Shown: positions 22,552 through 31,726 of the stretch, one piece after another | Layout of the letters: every line of letters begins with the position of its first letter | Numbering within the stretch: position 1 is the stretch's first letter | Assembly (NCBI GenBank): GCA_013339895.1 | Contig: JABACO010000001.1 | Coordinates: forward strand, 18,707,370-18,771,369 | Source: Ephydatia muelleri | Lineage: Eukaryota > Porifera > Demospongiae > Spongillida > Spongillidae | Direction: 5' to 3' | Length of the DNA: 64,000 nucleotides | Program-made: the position numbers and the translations under genes | Notes under the pieces: model-generated | Seen by the model: only the letters and a program-made list of their open reading frames with translations | Database searches by the model: none | Told to the model about the DNA's origin: nothing

Positions 22552-22739
22552 CAGTGTCATTGTGGCCACCGACCCTTCCTCAACCTCCACTGTTGTTAAA
22601 TTATTGCCTAAGGGCCCAGATGAAATGGATGCACAGCATAAAAGTGATACAAGCAAACCTCATGGAGGGCAGGAAGTCCTCCAAGGAGTTGTGATATCCG
22701 ACCACTACAGTCGGTGGATGTGGTCCTGATGGTGGATGA
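22552..22739 (+). CDS. Possible exon of an extracellular/collagen-type gene
   Basis: After an acceptor (CACCACAATTCAG) a frame reads VIVATDPSSTSTVVKLLPKG and continues about 40 residues. In another frame the 3' end reads QSVDVVLMVDET before a GTGTGT donor. A similar exon lies at 31197-31410 (QLVGVVVMVDET), and shared stretches such as DEMDAQHKSDTSKPHG versus NEGNAQHESDTRGPHG make the two paralogous. The Ginger-like insertion at 22884 separates this exon from the rest. Product unknown; frames are broken in both copies. Confidence 0.4.
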
Positions 22740-22883
22740 GACTAAGGTGTGTTGTATTTGTGTGAAGGTTTTGTTTACTTTTACATGTGTATTTAAGTGT
22801 GTGTGTGTGTGTGTATAGTATGTGTGGAAAGGTGTGTATGTTTACAGTGTGCATGTGTATGTACATAGAAGATGTGTGTGAGC

Positions 22884-23032
22884 TGTCACGCAAAAATTGT
22901 ACCGGGCAAAAATTGTACTGGGCGGTGCAACCATAATTGTACCGCCCGGTACAATTTTGGTTGCGAAAAGTGTATAGCCAAAAGTGTACCGGGTAGTGAT
23001 CAGAAAGGGCTGTTAGCTATATAGGATGTCGA
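22884..23032 (+). repeat. Left terminal inverted repeat of the Ginger-like element
   Basis: About 149 bp, matching the complement of 30770-30929 with small indels. It contains its own internal GTACCGGGC/GCCCGGTAC inversions that could form hairpins. Confidence 0.85.
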
Positions 23033-23099
23033 ATACAATGCTATGACGTAGATAATAGATTTGTATGCAAATTCAGACACGATTCATACATAAGTTTGT

Positions 23100-23766
23100 A
23101 CTATTACATTTGCCTAACAGGTTCATAGTGGTTAGATATGTTGACCAAATAAATAGCTTCTTTGGAATGCACTGCACATACAACACTGCTGTCTTCACAG
23201 GGATATGTGGCAAAAACTGCAGCCACTTGTATGCACATGTATGTCCAGATTTACAAAATGCTATTATAGGTGTCCGTAACATATTGGACACAGCAAATAT
23301 TTCAACTTGTGTAGCCCAGACAGATGAACTGTGCATGTCTGTTCTTGCTAGATATTCATCCATTGTTTCATGAGCATTAAGGTAGCATGATAAAATTCCA
23401 GCATTGTGTTGCGTATGTTGTTGTGATAGCTCTGAGTTCTTGATGTTCATCTTGGGAGCCAGTTATTACAAATGCCAAAGCTCTAAAAAAGCAGTTACCA
23501 TCTCTTTGAATTGTTACTGTTGCGACAGGCTGGTGGAAAATGCCAAATTCTATAGCTTGAAGAATGTGAGTAATATTCTTTCTTACAAATATCATGCCAA
23601 GCAATTGGCATAGACGTTTTGGCCACTCATCACATGCTGGCAAGTATGAGATAGTATTTGGACCATCTTTGGCAATTTCCTCGACCATAGCATCTGGGTG
23701 TTTTGAAGTTTGATCTTCACTTTCCACAATTCTGTTCAAGCTAAATTCATCTTTGCAAGAAAACAA
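23100..23766 (-). pseudogene. OTU-family cysteine protease domain, frameshifted
   Basis: The minus strand carries the OTU catalytic-Cys motif QRDGNCFFRALAFVITGSQ near 23500-23440. After a one-base frame change near 23410 come NAGILSCYLNAHETMDEYLA, then VWATQVEIFAVSNMLRTPI near 23300. After a second change near 23155 comes the catalytic-His region NISNHYEPVRQM near 23130-23105. OTU proteases cleave ubiquitin-type bonds, and some Ginger transposons carry one of unknown role. The domain order and residues are complete but two frame lesions prevent translation as one protein. Confidence 0.75.
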
Positions 23767-24089
23767 GCTTCATTTAGCATACACCCACTGGCACAATGAA
23801 TCAAACTGTGCTGAAGACATTAGATAGAATACACTTCCCTATAAATGAAGTGGCTATTCAGAGTTACCCCACCATATAATGTACACCAAACATCAATTAA
23901 CTCTACTGCTTTGAAAATGCTGAATGCTCTGTCCACATAGGAATACACCTTAATCGTCTCAAATTCATCATACAAATCATCGCTTATGATTACAAAGTCA
24001 CCTCCAGATACTTCTTGCAGCTGTATTCCACCAAATCATGTTCTGTATTCTGTCCATAATGACACTGTGGTGTCTTTGCTAAGTGCAAA

Positions 24090-24540
24090 TTATCCTTCCT
24101 CTAGCTTTAAATCTTGTAATAAATCCTTGAATAAAGAATATACTGTACATGTAAATATACATTTATGCATGAAATATACCATTTCACTTACATCTAATGT
24201 TTCATCCTCCTCCTTAGCTTCATATTGAAGTTCATTTGCACCAGTTCTCCACAATCGAACAAGAGTTGAAGAATTCAACTGCTCCTATATACTAGAGCAA
24301 TTGAGTTTGCCCAATTATATCACTTCACATTCCAATTCAACAGAGGCTTTTGTGCAATCATTTCTCTTTTTTGTAGCATCCTTTTCATCACCACTCTGCA
24401 CAGCTATGTAAGGCTTAAGATGTGCTCCACTTACCCTTTCCACAATACACCCCATTAGTAGTAGATAAGTTTCTTTCCCATGTACCTCTCTTATGATGTA
24501 AGGTCCAACCTACTGTGCACCAATTTTCCTCCAACTCTTT
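24090..24540 (-). pseudogene. Integrase GPY/F module and acidic linker
   Basis: At about 24530-24410 the minus strand reads VGPYIIREVHGKETYLLL and then VERVSGAHLKPYI. This is the GPY/F module that follows the catalytic core of gypsy- and Ginger-type integrases and helps bind DNA. Downstream (24278-24090) a linker reads ANELQYEAKEEDETLDVSEM. It lies between the integrase core and the OTU domain, as expected for one polyprotein gene with small introns. Confidence 0.65.
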
Positions 24541-24779
24541 TCTTCCTTTTAAAATCCTTTTTTAATACTAGGTCACATACATAAGAATTGGATAGTGCAT
24601 GCTTTCTATCTATGCATCTTTAATGCACGATGAATGCACTATTTGACCATGGTTACTGTTTTAAGACACTGTTCACTTAGTGTTCAATCACTGACCCCAG
24701 TGGTTCAGCTTCATCATTGATGTATGGACTGGCAATGTCCATTTCAATATATATATTGGCAGTACAGCTTTACGGCCAA

Positions 24780-25894
24780 ACATCACCTCAAAAGGTGTAA
24801 ATGAGGTAGACTCATGGACTTATGTATTGTATGCATAGATGCATATGTCCAACAAGTCATCTCACATAATGTACTTCTCTTCTCAGAAATGGACTTAAAC
24901 AGCATGTTTTGAAGAGTTTGGTTGAATCTTTCGTCGAGTCCATTGCCCATTACGAGCAAATGTCAGAGTAATTTTTAATGTTCAAAACAAGCAAGTATAC
25001 TGTAATTACTACTTACAAATGGTATACCAGTACATGTGTGTAAATTAAAAATACAGGCTAACCTGTGGGTGATACGTGTAGAGAAAATCCTTTTTATTCC
25101 TAAAGTCATTGCCAATTGTGCATCAAGTTCATTCTTAAATTCACTTCCATTGCCACAGGTTAAAAGCTTCGGAATCCCTATGTATGAGACAAAGTAAAAT
25201 CATGCCATGGCATGTTATGAGTCATGCAGGAGTTCACCTTGACAGTGCATTTGAGACACCATCAGCATTTTTAGTAGGCAGTGCAATGGCTTCAGCAAAT
25301 TTGGAAAACTATCACTGATTGTTAAGATGTACCTGTTTCCCTTGCTTGAAGCAGGACCGATTGGACCAATAAAATCAATTCCAATATGATACCATGGAGC
25401 TTTCACTGGTACTGGCTGTAACTCTGATTTTGATGTGATCATTTCCCTGTTGACTCGTTGGCACACATCACATGAGTGAATCTATGAAGATAATATAAAA
25501 GTTACATGTAATATAATGAGTACATAGAGTGTTGTATTGATAAACATTAGCATGAGAATAACAGCTTAACATATCTCACAAAAGGTAACATGATATAGTG
25601 TAGCACCATTTCTTTCACATCTTTGACTATCCCATTCCAAATGTAGCGCTCAGTGATCCTTTTTACTGTTCGTTTCTCGCCGATGTGCCCAGCAATTGGA
25701 TCGAGATGGCAAGCAGCTAAAATCTTCACCTGCTCACGAACCTCAACTCCAATATCTAAAGTCCACAGAATTATCTGAACCTGCGTCAGCAGGTTCAATA
25801 TAGGATTGATTGAGGAGTCATGAATGTCATTAAAAAATTTCAGTTGCGTCGCGAGGGACAACGAAGAAACGGATAGCTTTTCTCTTTGCAGCAA
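24780..25894 (-). pseudogene. Ginger-like integrase (KRBA2/GIN-type), inactive
   Basis: Read on the minus strand, the order is an H-H-C-C zinc finger (ACHLDPIAGHIGEKRTVKRI near 25730-25670, CQRVNREM near 25466-25440), then the core with GIDFIGPIGPASSKGNRYIL near 25390. Next come GSEFKNELDAQL near 25155, NGLDERFNQTLQNMLFK near 24945 and FEVMFGRKAVLP near 24790. The second acidic catalytic position, normally T-D-N-G, reads C-G-N-G here, so the triad is broken. Between the G-S-E-F block and NGLDERF is a gap of about 100 bp. It begins with a GT and matches in position the intron seen in the relative at 42677-42729. Frame breaks are several. Confidence 0.8.
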
Positions 25895-26049
25895 TCGAAC
25901 GACAACACCAAGATCTACGTTTTGGTGCTAGTTTCATGTCATAAAACTATGCCCTTCTAGACCAACTAAGAACCTGTTTCTCGTGCCCATGCCCAAAAAA
26001 ATTGTTGGTCGTCGTCGTCGTCTTCTTCTTCTTCTTCTTCTCCGTCAAG

Positions 26050-26280
26050 TATAACTCACGCTAGGAATGGTTTTAAATAACGGCGATAGTACCAATCGCT
26101 TCAGAATTTACCGGCGCGGTGCCCCTTAAGGTAATAAAGAAGCTACAACGAAAAAGTACTATATACGGTATGGGTATATTACTATGTTCTAAATACAGGA
26201 GTATGGATAATTTTAGGCAGTATAAATACTCCAACAGGCACAAAATTTATTTTGGTGTCAGTTTAGTCGTTACTTATTTT
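26050..26280. other. Short spacer between divergent coding regions
   Basis: Non-coding DNA between the minus-strand integrase and the plus-strand Lys/Arg-rich gene. A (CGT)n/(CTT)n microsatellite lies at 26008-26041. It could hold a bidirectional promoter, but no specific motif was recognised. Confidence 0.3.
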
Positions 26281-26305
26281 GGCTAGTGAAGTTGTTTTTC
26301 TAAAA

Positions 26306-26936
26306 ATGCCTTCGCGTAATCGAAAGAAGAGAACGAAGCAACGAGCGGAATACCTCCAAAAGCAAGAAGAGAACAAGGCTAAAGCCCGAGAGCGCTACAA
26401 GGCCGACCCTGAAAAAAAGAAGGCCTCTGTACGCGAGAGCTACAAGGCCGATCCTGAAAAAAAAAAGGCCTCTGTACGCGAGAGCTACAAGGCCGATCCT
26501 GAAAAAAAAAAAAGGCCTCTGTACGCGAGAGCTACAAGGCCGATCCTGAAAAAAAGAAGGCCTCTGTACGCGAGAGCTACAAGGCCGATCCTGAAAAAAA
26601 GAAGGCCTCTGTACGCGAGAGCTACATCGCAAATATTGAACCTAAGCGTGCTGCTAAAAGGCAGCGATATGGAGAGGACCTCGAGGAGAACCGTGCTGCT
26701 AAAAGGCAGCGATATGGAGAGGACCTCGAGGAGAACCGTGCTGCTAAACGGCAGCGATATGGAGAGGACCTCGAGGAGAACCGTGCTGTTAAAAGGCAGC
26801 GATATCAAGAGAGCGTCGAGGAGAACCGTGCTGCTAAAAGGCGGATATACAGGGGTAATTCAGCTACCATTAAGGCAGCTAGAATGAGTCGGTATTGGAA
26901 GGGTCGTAGAACTACCACTACCACTACCACCCAAAG
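26306..26936 (+). pseudogene. Lys/Arg-rich repeat protein exon 1 (Helitron-protein-like)
   Basis: Starting at the second ATG, the exon encodes PSRNRKKRTKQRAEYLQKQE. Five 45-bp units of the KADPEKKKASVRESY type follow, then four 45-bp units of the AAKRQRYGEDLEENR type, then a Thr run and a GTATGT donor at 26937. The third KADP unit has 12 A instead of 10, which throws the frame by two bases; later units are intact in the shifted frame. From memory, such repeats precede Helitron-type or DUF6570 proteins in sponges, but the later domains are not here. A minus-strand relative is at 43306-43874. It lies inside the Ginger-like element. Confidence 0.55.
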
Positions 26937-27511
26937 GTATGTTATAGCATGCTGTATGTACCATTTAAAATCTAAGGGCTGCTATGCACGTGGCTCATGG
27001 CTTCCTGTCATGCACACATTAACACTCTTGTATGCCTGCATGGCATATTATCAGATGTACAGTATGGCTTCCTACACGGGATGTTCCCTGGTAAAGGTCA
27101 ATGTTTGTACAAAAGGTTATTTGTACATGTACATGCATCTGTGTCTGTTACATTGTAAATGTGATGTGCAATAAAGGACTATACACATGTGTGTACTACT
27201 GTAATTGCATTTTCAGAAATTTAATTAACAAGTCTGTTATGCGCATCCAACCCTTGCATGCAGCCAATTATCAGATGTACAGTAAGGCTTCCCACAAGTA
27301 AAAGTTCCCCATGTGCATGTAAAGGGTACAAAAGGTAATTTGTGTCTCTCACATTGTTTTAAAGGTCCACTACACATGTGTGTACAGAAAATTGAGTTGT
27401 ATGACAATAAAATAATTCATGTTATGCGCAGTTGGTAAAATGTTTTGATACATGATAAGGCATAATGTGTGGTAAAATAAAATTACTGCAACCCTATCTT
27501 CTCCCATATAG

Positions 27512-28001
27512 TTACTCCCTGTTTGAGCCCAACTCTCGCACACTAGCAGAGTATGGAGTGAGTCTTGAAAAAGCAATTCTTAGGGATAGTGAGCTTCTGA
27601 GTGATGTAAACAATGCTTTCTGCAATAGCCATCCATTGCTAGCTCAAAAGGTTGTTACAAGATCTGCCCGTGCAGCAGTAAGTAAGATTAGTGCAGATGC
27701 ATTACGGCCACCGCCAGCAGAAGTGCCGCCGCCGCCTGCAGCAGCGCTGGACCCTCCGCCACCGCCAGCAGAAGCGCGGCCACCGCCTGCAGCGTTACCC
27801 CCGCTGATGCTCCCCCCAATGCTGCCCCCGCCTTTTTTACTGCCCCCGCCTTTTTTACTGCCCCCGCCACCCGCATGGCCTTACCCCGGGGGGGGGGGGG
27901 AGAAGAAGAAGAGGAAGAGGCCGAGGAAGAGGAGGCGGCAAAACTATTTATTTTATCAAAAACAACTACACTTATCACTATTAATTTTATTGTTATTGTA
28001 A
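27512..28001 (+). pseudogene. Lys/Arg-rich repeat protein exon 2 with proline-rich tail
   Basis: After an acceptor (TTCTCCCATATAG) the frame reads YSLFEPNSRTLAEYGVSLEK and LRDSELLSDVNNAF, phase-compatible with the 26936 donor. From about 27710 it turns into very GC-rich DNA encoding runs of Pro with Ala/Leu, then Lys/Arg-rich residues after a G run at 27890-27900, and a stop at 28001. The conserved first 60 residues look genuine. The proline-rich part looks like repeat-driven sequence fused to a truncated gene. Confidence 0.45.
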
Positions 28002-28164
28002 CATTAATTTTACATACGTATTTATTAAAGTTATATAGTAACTTGTGGTCGGGGCAATGCACAAAGCGTTCGTAAGGTATAGACATTTTGTCCATTGCAC
28101 ATCGTTCCTCATCACATTACAGTTATGAAGCTTCGTTGACACGGAGAAAAAAAAACTTATGAAA

Positions 28165-28459
28165 CAAGTAAATAAAAACCTTCTCTAACGAGAAAGTTGG
28201 TGGGCATATAGGATTGACAATGTTGGTGTAAAAAGCACGGAAACAAGTGTGACAGAAATGTTACTGGAAAATTGAAATAGGCCTATATTTAGCCCATTTT
28301 CTCAGGCGTGCGCTGCCTAAATGTGACTGGGCTAAATATAGGCCTATTTCAATTTTCCAGTAACATTTCTGTCACACTTGTTTCCGTGCTTTTTACACCA
28401 ACATTGTCAATCCTGTATGCCCACCAACTTTCTCGTTAGAGAAGGTTTTTATTTACTTG
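28165..28459. repeat. Large near-perfect palindrome, 132-bp arms
   Basis: The left arm (28165-28296) and right arm (28328-28459) are almost exact inverted copies, separated by a 31-bp loop. Only one or two mismatches were seen. No target duplication is evident (GAAA on the left, TGAT on the right). It sits between the Lys/Arg-rich gene and the hAT element within the Ginger-like transposon. Confidence 0.9.
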
Positions 28460-28782
28460 TGATATTAATTCCAATCCTTGTATGACTACGTATGATTAAC
28501 CCCTGTACACTTACGCTATTCAGGCCCGTTGAGAGCCAGGTTGGGGCCCGGTAATAACTCTCACGAGAGGCCCCCTCCTTAATACTTTTTTAAAATAAAT
28601 AAATAATATTAGTGGACTAAAATTACTTATCTGCATGTTAGCGATTAAATTTCGTCTGGCCGTGAATTTTGATCAATCGAGAAATGAAATTGCAGTGACA
28701 CGATTACAGTACATGAATAAATTAAGGTCCAATCAATAGTATAAATAGCTTGAATGCTATGGACTGTTCAATGGCATAATGT

Positions 28783-29136
28783 TCAATGAATCATAACTAC
28801 AATGAACGAATCGGCGATGTCACCATGCACACTCGGCACAGACTCACAGTGCCGCTTTTCTATCCTTCCTGGACGCAAATTGGCAATGATTGAATCGTAA
28901 TCTATTGTCTTTGCTAACTCGGATTCAGTGCAAAGCAGGGCTAAGCCTTGTAGTCGTTCCTGAGCCATTGTTGATCTGCTGTATGATTTTATTCGCTTCA
29001 ATTGACTAAAACTTCTTTCTGCAGATGCCACGGTGACTGGCAAGGTGCAAAATATCCGCAGGCTGATGCAAACGTTAGGGAACAAAGATTCCAGGCGCGC
29101 GTCATGCAGCTTGTTCAGCAACTGCAAAGGGGACAT
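28783..29136 (-). pseudogene. hAT transposase C-terminal dimerisation domain
   Basis: 117 residues with the conserved hAT C-terminal motif: LPVTVASAERSFSQLKRIKS, then RSTMAQERLQGLALL and IDYDSIIANL. The family (TTF zinc finger or ZMYM-type hAT) uses this region for dimerisation. In-frame sequence upstream lacks the catalytic D-D-E parts. The matching N-terminus (GAAKRKKLTAAKPEIAKL) is at about 29490-29420. Confidence 0.8.
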
Positions 29137-29527
29137 CTGTACGTCTCCAAGATTGGCAAGTTGCCATCTATTGCAGGATCAGCCTTACTCGCAGACTGCT
29201 CACTCGTGTCTGCAGGAGCAGGACAGTTACTTAAGGCCTCGGCCTCTATGTACAGTGTCAACATGAGAAGAAGAACCGGCCGCCTGTACATGCACATGTA
29301 CAAGTATCCAGATCTGTTACCGTCGCTGCCTCAGGCAGAACAGTCCGTCAGTTTGATTTGGGTAGATGTAACTGATGTACATGTATCCAAGGATAAAGAT
29401 TCGGATGCTTGAAAGAAAGAATCGAGTTTTGTTAACTTCGCGATCTCAGGTTTAGCAGCAGTAAGTTTCTTTCGTTTTGCAGCACCACTTTCGTATCGAC
29501 GCATTTTTTCATTTGCTAATAGCACTA

Positions 29528-29644
29528 CACAGCCAAAAGTTATTTGTCAGGTACAGGATGTTACTGCTGAACATATATGTAACAGACTTGATGCAAACAT
29601 GTTACATACATGTTCAGCAGTATCAGATTATAACTTTTGCTGTG
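29528..29644. mobile_element. MITE, TA target site
   Basis: Ends CACAGCCAAAAGTTAT and ATAACTTTTGCTGTG form an inverted repeat flanked by TA on both sides. The two halves are also largely complementary inside (GTTACTGCTGAACAT versus ATGTTCAGCAGTATC). It is nested in the hAT element. Confidence 0.75.
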
Positions 29645-30077
29645 TATAGGGGCAGGCTTTTGCTTGCTCGTTCACACTTTCATGCTGACCATGCAGGGTG
29701 GCCCTGACTGGCATCCCTGACACAGGACTATGCCGGAATTCTATTTATCGCCAAAAACCATTTAAAAGTATAATATTTTCATTACATTTTTTTTTCGCAA
29801 TTGTGCGTGAAAAGCGCGTCAACATGAAACATGAAAAGGATTTACATTCGCAGTCAGAATGGAAAAATTGTTGAACAAATTTTTTCTTAGGGATCGCGGG
29901 GCCCCCCTTTTGCCGCGGGGCCCGGGGTAGCTTACCCCCTGCCCCCCCCTCTCAACGGCACTGACGCTATTGTCTTTTTTCTTCTTTTGAACGTACAAAA
30001 CACCATCCCGAGCAACACACACCGCAGCCTTCCTTCTGATGGCTCTTTTCAGGATATCGCAAGATCTGCTGGGTACC

Positions 30078-30133
30078 CAGTGGCGTAGCGTGAGTGTTGT
30101 GCGCCCGGGGACATAATGCACTACTGGCGCCCG

Positions 30134-30168
<35 letters not shown>

Positions 30169-30353
30169 GTGTGTGTGCTGTCGGCTTCTGGCCCGGGGGG
30201 GTTCCTAGCAGAAAAGAGGGAAGGGGGGGAGCCTTATATTATATGAACGGGTTTACAACTGCCCCCGGTATCTGCCCATGCGTTTGTGAGTTCTCGTTGA
30301 CGCGATAATTCGTCTATTTCGGCGCCCCCCTCTACCCTCTCGCTACGCCACTG
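30078..30353. mobile_element. hAT-type MITE with 8-bp duplication and G run
   Basis: TGGGTACC stands directly outside both ends (30070-30077 and 30354-30361). The ends are CAGTGGCGTAGCG and CGCTACGCCACTG, typical of hAT elements. The 276-bp body is GC-rich and contains about 31 G at 30137-30167, so assembled length there may be unreliable. No coding. Confidence 0.9.
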
Positions 30354-30769
30354 TGGGTACCTGCATGGCTTCTGTGAGGTATAGAAAGACTGCATCGATC
30401 AGCATTAACCATGGCAGAGTCGGACAAAGGCTGTTCAGTACTCTTGGTAACCACACTCTTCTCCATTTCTGTCGATCGCAACTCTTCCAATCACATGGCG
30501 TAATAAGTCCCCGCTTGATAATACATGTCCATGTATAGGCATGTAAGAATTGGTTGAAGATAGGCAAGTACGAATTTGTTGCATGACGAAGTATGCATCC
30601 TGACAGATAATTTACAAAGATGGAGATTGAAAGAAAATAATGTGTTATGTAGCTATAGTGATCACTTATATGCACCAACTATATACAACTGTAATTTCAA
30701 TTGATCTAGTTTTTATTTCAGTTAACTGTGTATAATATAACACATATAAACATAGCAGAACACTTAAAC

Positions 30770-30929
30770 CGACATCCTATATAGCTAACGGCCCTTTCTC
30801 ACTACCCAGTACACTTTTGGCAAGGCCGGTACACATTTCGCAACCAAAATTGTACCGGGCAGTACAATTTTGGTTGCGAAAATTGTACCGCCCAGTACAG
30901 TTTTTGCCCGGTACAATTTTTGCGTGACA
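30770..30929 (-). repeat. Right terminal inverted repeat of the Ginger-like element
   Basis: About 160 bp, complementary to 22884-23032. It contains one more GTACAATTTTGGTTGCGAAA unit than the left repeat. Confidence 0.85.
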
Positions 30930-31196
30930 GAGCCCATAACGTTTTGATTTTCACACACCAGATATGCTAGTTTCATATACCAATGTCTGTCACAAAACCA
31001 TGCTGCTGTGTCTTAATTGAGTAGAGGTCAGTCCAAAGTCCATCTGCAACATGCACTGAGATTCAGCCCCACAAATACATGCAGCAAGTAGTTCCCGCCG
31101 TCATTACACCCAATGTGCAAACAGCGAAACGTGGGTATATGGTTGACTGAATACAGTGACTCAGGGCTATCTGGGGTTTTGTGGCATTGTTCACAG

Positions 31197-31410
31197 CTGG
31201 CCCTTAGAGGAAAGCTCCATCTGTCTGGGAGCCAAAATGAAGGCAATGCACAACATGAGAGTGACACGAGGGGACCTCATGGACCTCTTCTGACGAAGGG
31301 GGTTGTGACCCCACAGGATGGAGGTGGCCATGAGCCTGTACTCTTCTCAGCTGGTGGGTGTAGTCGTGATGGTGGATGAGACAGGATGTAACATCCTATT
31401 TGACACAGAG
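31197..31410 (+). CDS. Possible collagen-gene exon, frame-broken
   Basis: An acceptor (TTGTTCACAG) precedes and a GTAAGG donor follows. The first part reads NEGNAQHESDTRGPHGP, the last part SSQLVGVVVMVDETGCNILF in another frame. The exon is paralogous to 22552-22739, and the two may derive from tandem duplication of a stretch of one gene. Product not recognised apart from the neighbouring collagen exons. Confidence 0.4.
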
Positions 31411-31601
31411 GTAAGGTGTGTGGTGTACATGTATTTGTAAAAGTGTGTGTACATTTATGAATGTGTACAGTGTTGCAGTGTGTACATGTATATGTGAAGG
31501 TGTGTGTATATGTGTGCACACGCACACACACACACAGGAGATAAAGGAAACAGCAAGAAATATCCCCACAATTGTCCCACGGGCTCACCCCCACCCCGCA
31601 G

Positions 31602-31724
31602 GTGAGCAAGGACCCCCCAGTCCCCTAGGGTCTCAGGGTAACTCGGGATCCCATGGCGCTCCGGGTCATGAAGGCAATCCAGGAATGAGGGGACCCCTTG
31701 GCACCCCTGCAGCTCCTGGAAGTC
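31602..31724 (+). CDS. Collagen Gly-X-Y exon, 5' part (split by insertion)
   Basis: After an acceptor (ACCCCGCAG) the frame is a continuous collagen triple-helix repeat: GEQGPPSPLGSQGNSGSHG and so on through GNPGMRGPLGTPAAPGS. Collagen chains form extracellular triple helices. The exon is interrupted at a TA (31725-31726) by TA-element copy 3 and resumes at 32826. Removing the element and one TA restores an uninterrupted Gly-X-Y frame to a donor at 32850. With the insertion present the exon reads into a stop. Confidence 0.75.
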
Positions 31725-31726
31725 TA

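Larger units (their letters stand above)
28521..29963 (-). mobile_element. hAT element with exact 8-bp target duplication
   Basis: ACGCTATT stands on both sides (28513-28520 and 29964-29971). The ends are CAGGCCCGTTGAGAG and CTCTCAACGGCACTG, an imperfect inverted repeat. The minus strand retains the two extremities of a hAT transposase: an N-terminal basic stretch near 29500-29400 and the C-terminal dimerisation domain at 28783-29136. The catalytic middle is lost. A 117-bp MITE is nested at 29528-29644. Confidence 0.9.
22884..30929 (-). mobile_element. 8-kb Ginger-like DNA transposon with 4-bp target duplication
   Basis: Long inverted repeats border this region: 22884-23032 on the left and 30770-30929 on the right. 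Both begin, in outward orientation, TGTCACGCAAAAATTGTACC and end ...AGCTATATAGGATGTCG. GAGC stands immediately outside each end (22880-22883 and 30930-30933). A paralogous stretch at 33379-33420 (GAGCCTGTAACTTTGC) resembles the right flank but has GAGC once and no insertion, so it acts as an empty site. Inside, on the minus strand, are an integrase zinc finger and core, a GPY/F module and an OTU protease. Ginger transposons combine exactly these features with TGT...ACA ends and 4-bp duplications. Frameshifts and a lost catalytic Asp show that this copy is dead. Several other elements are nested in its right half. Confidence 0.85.
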
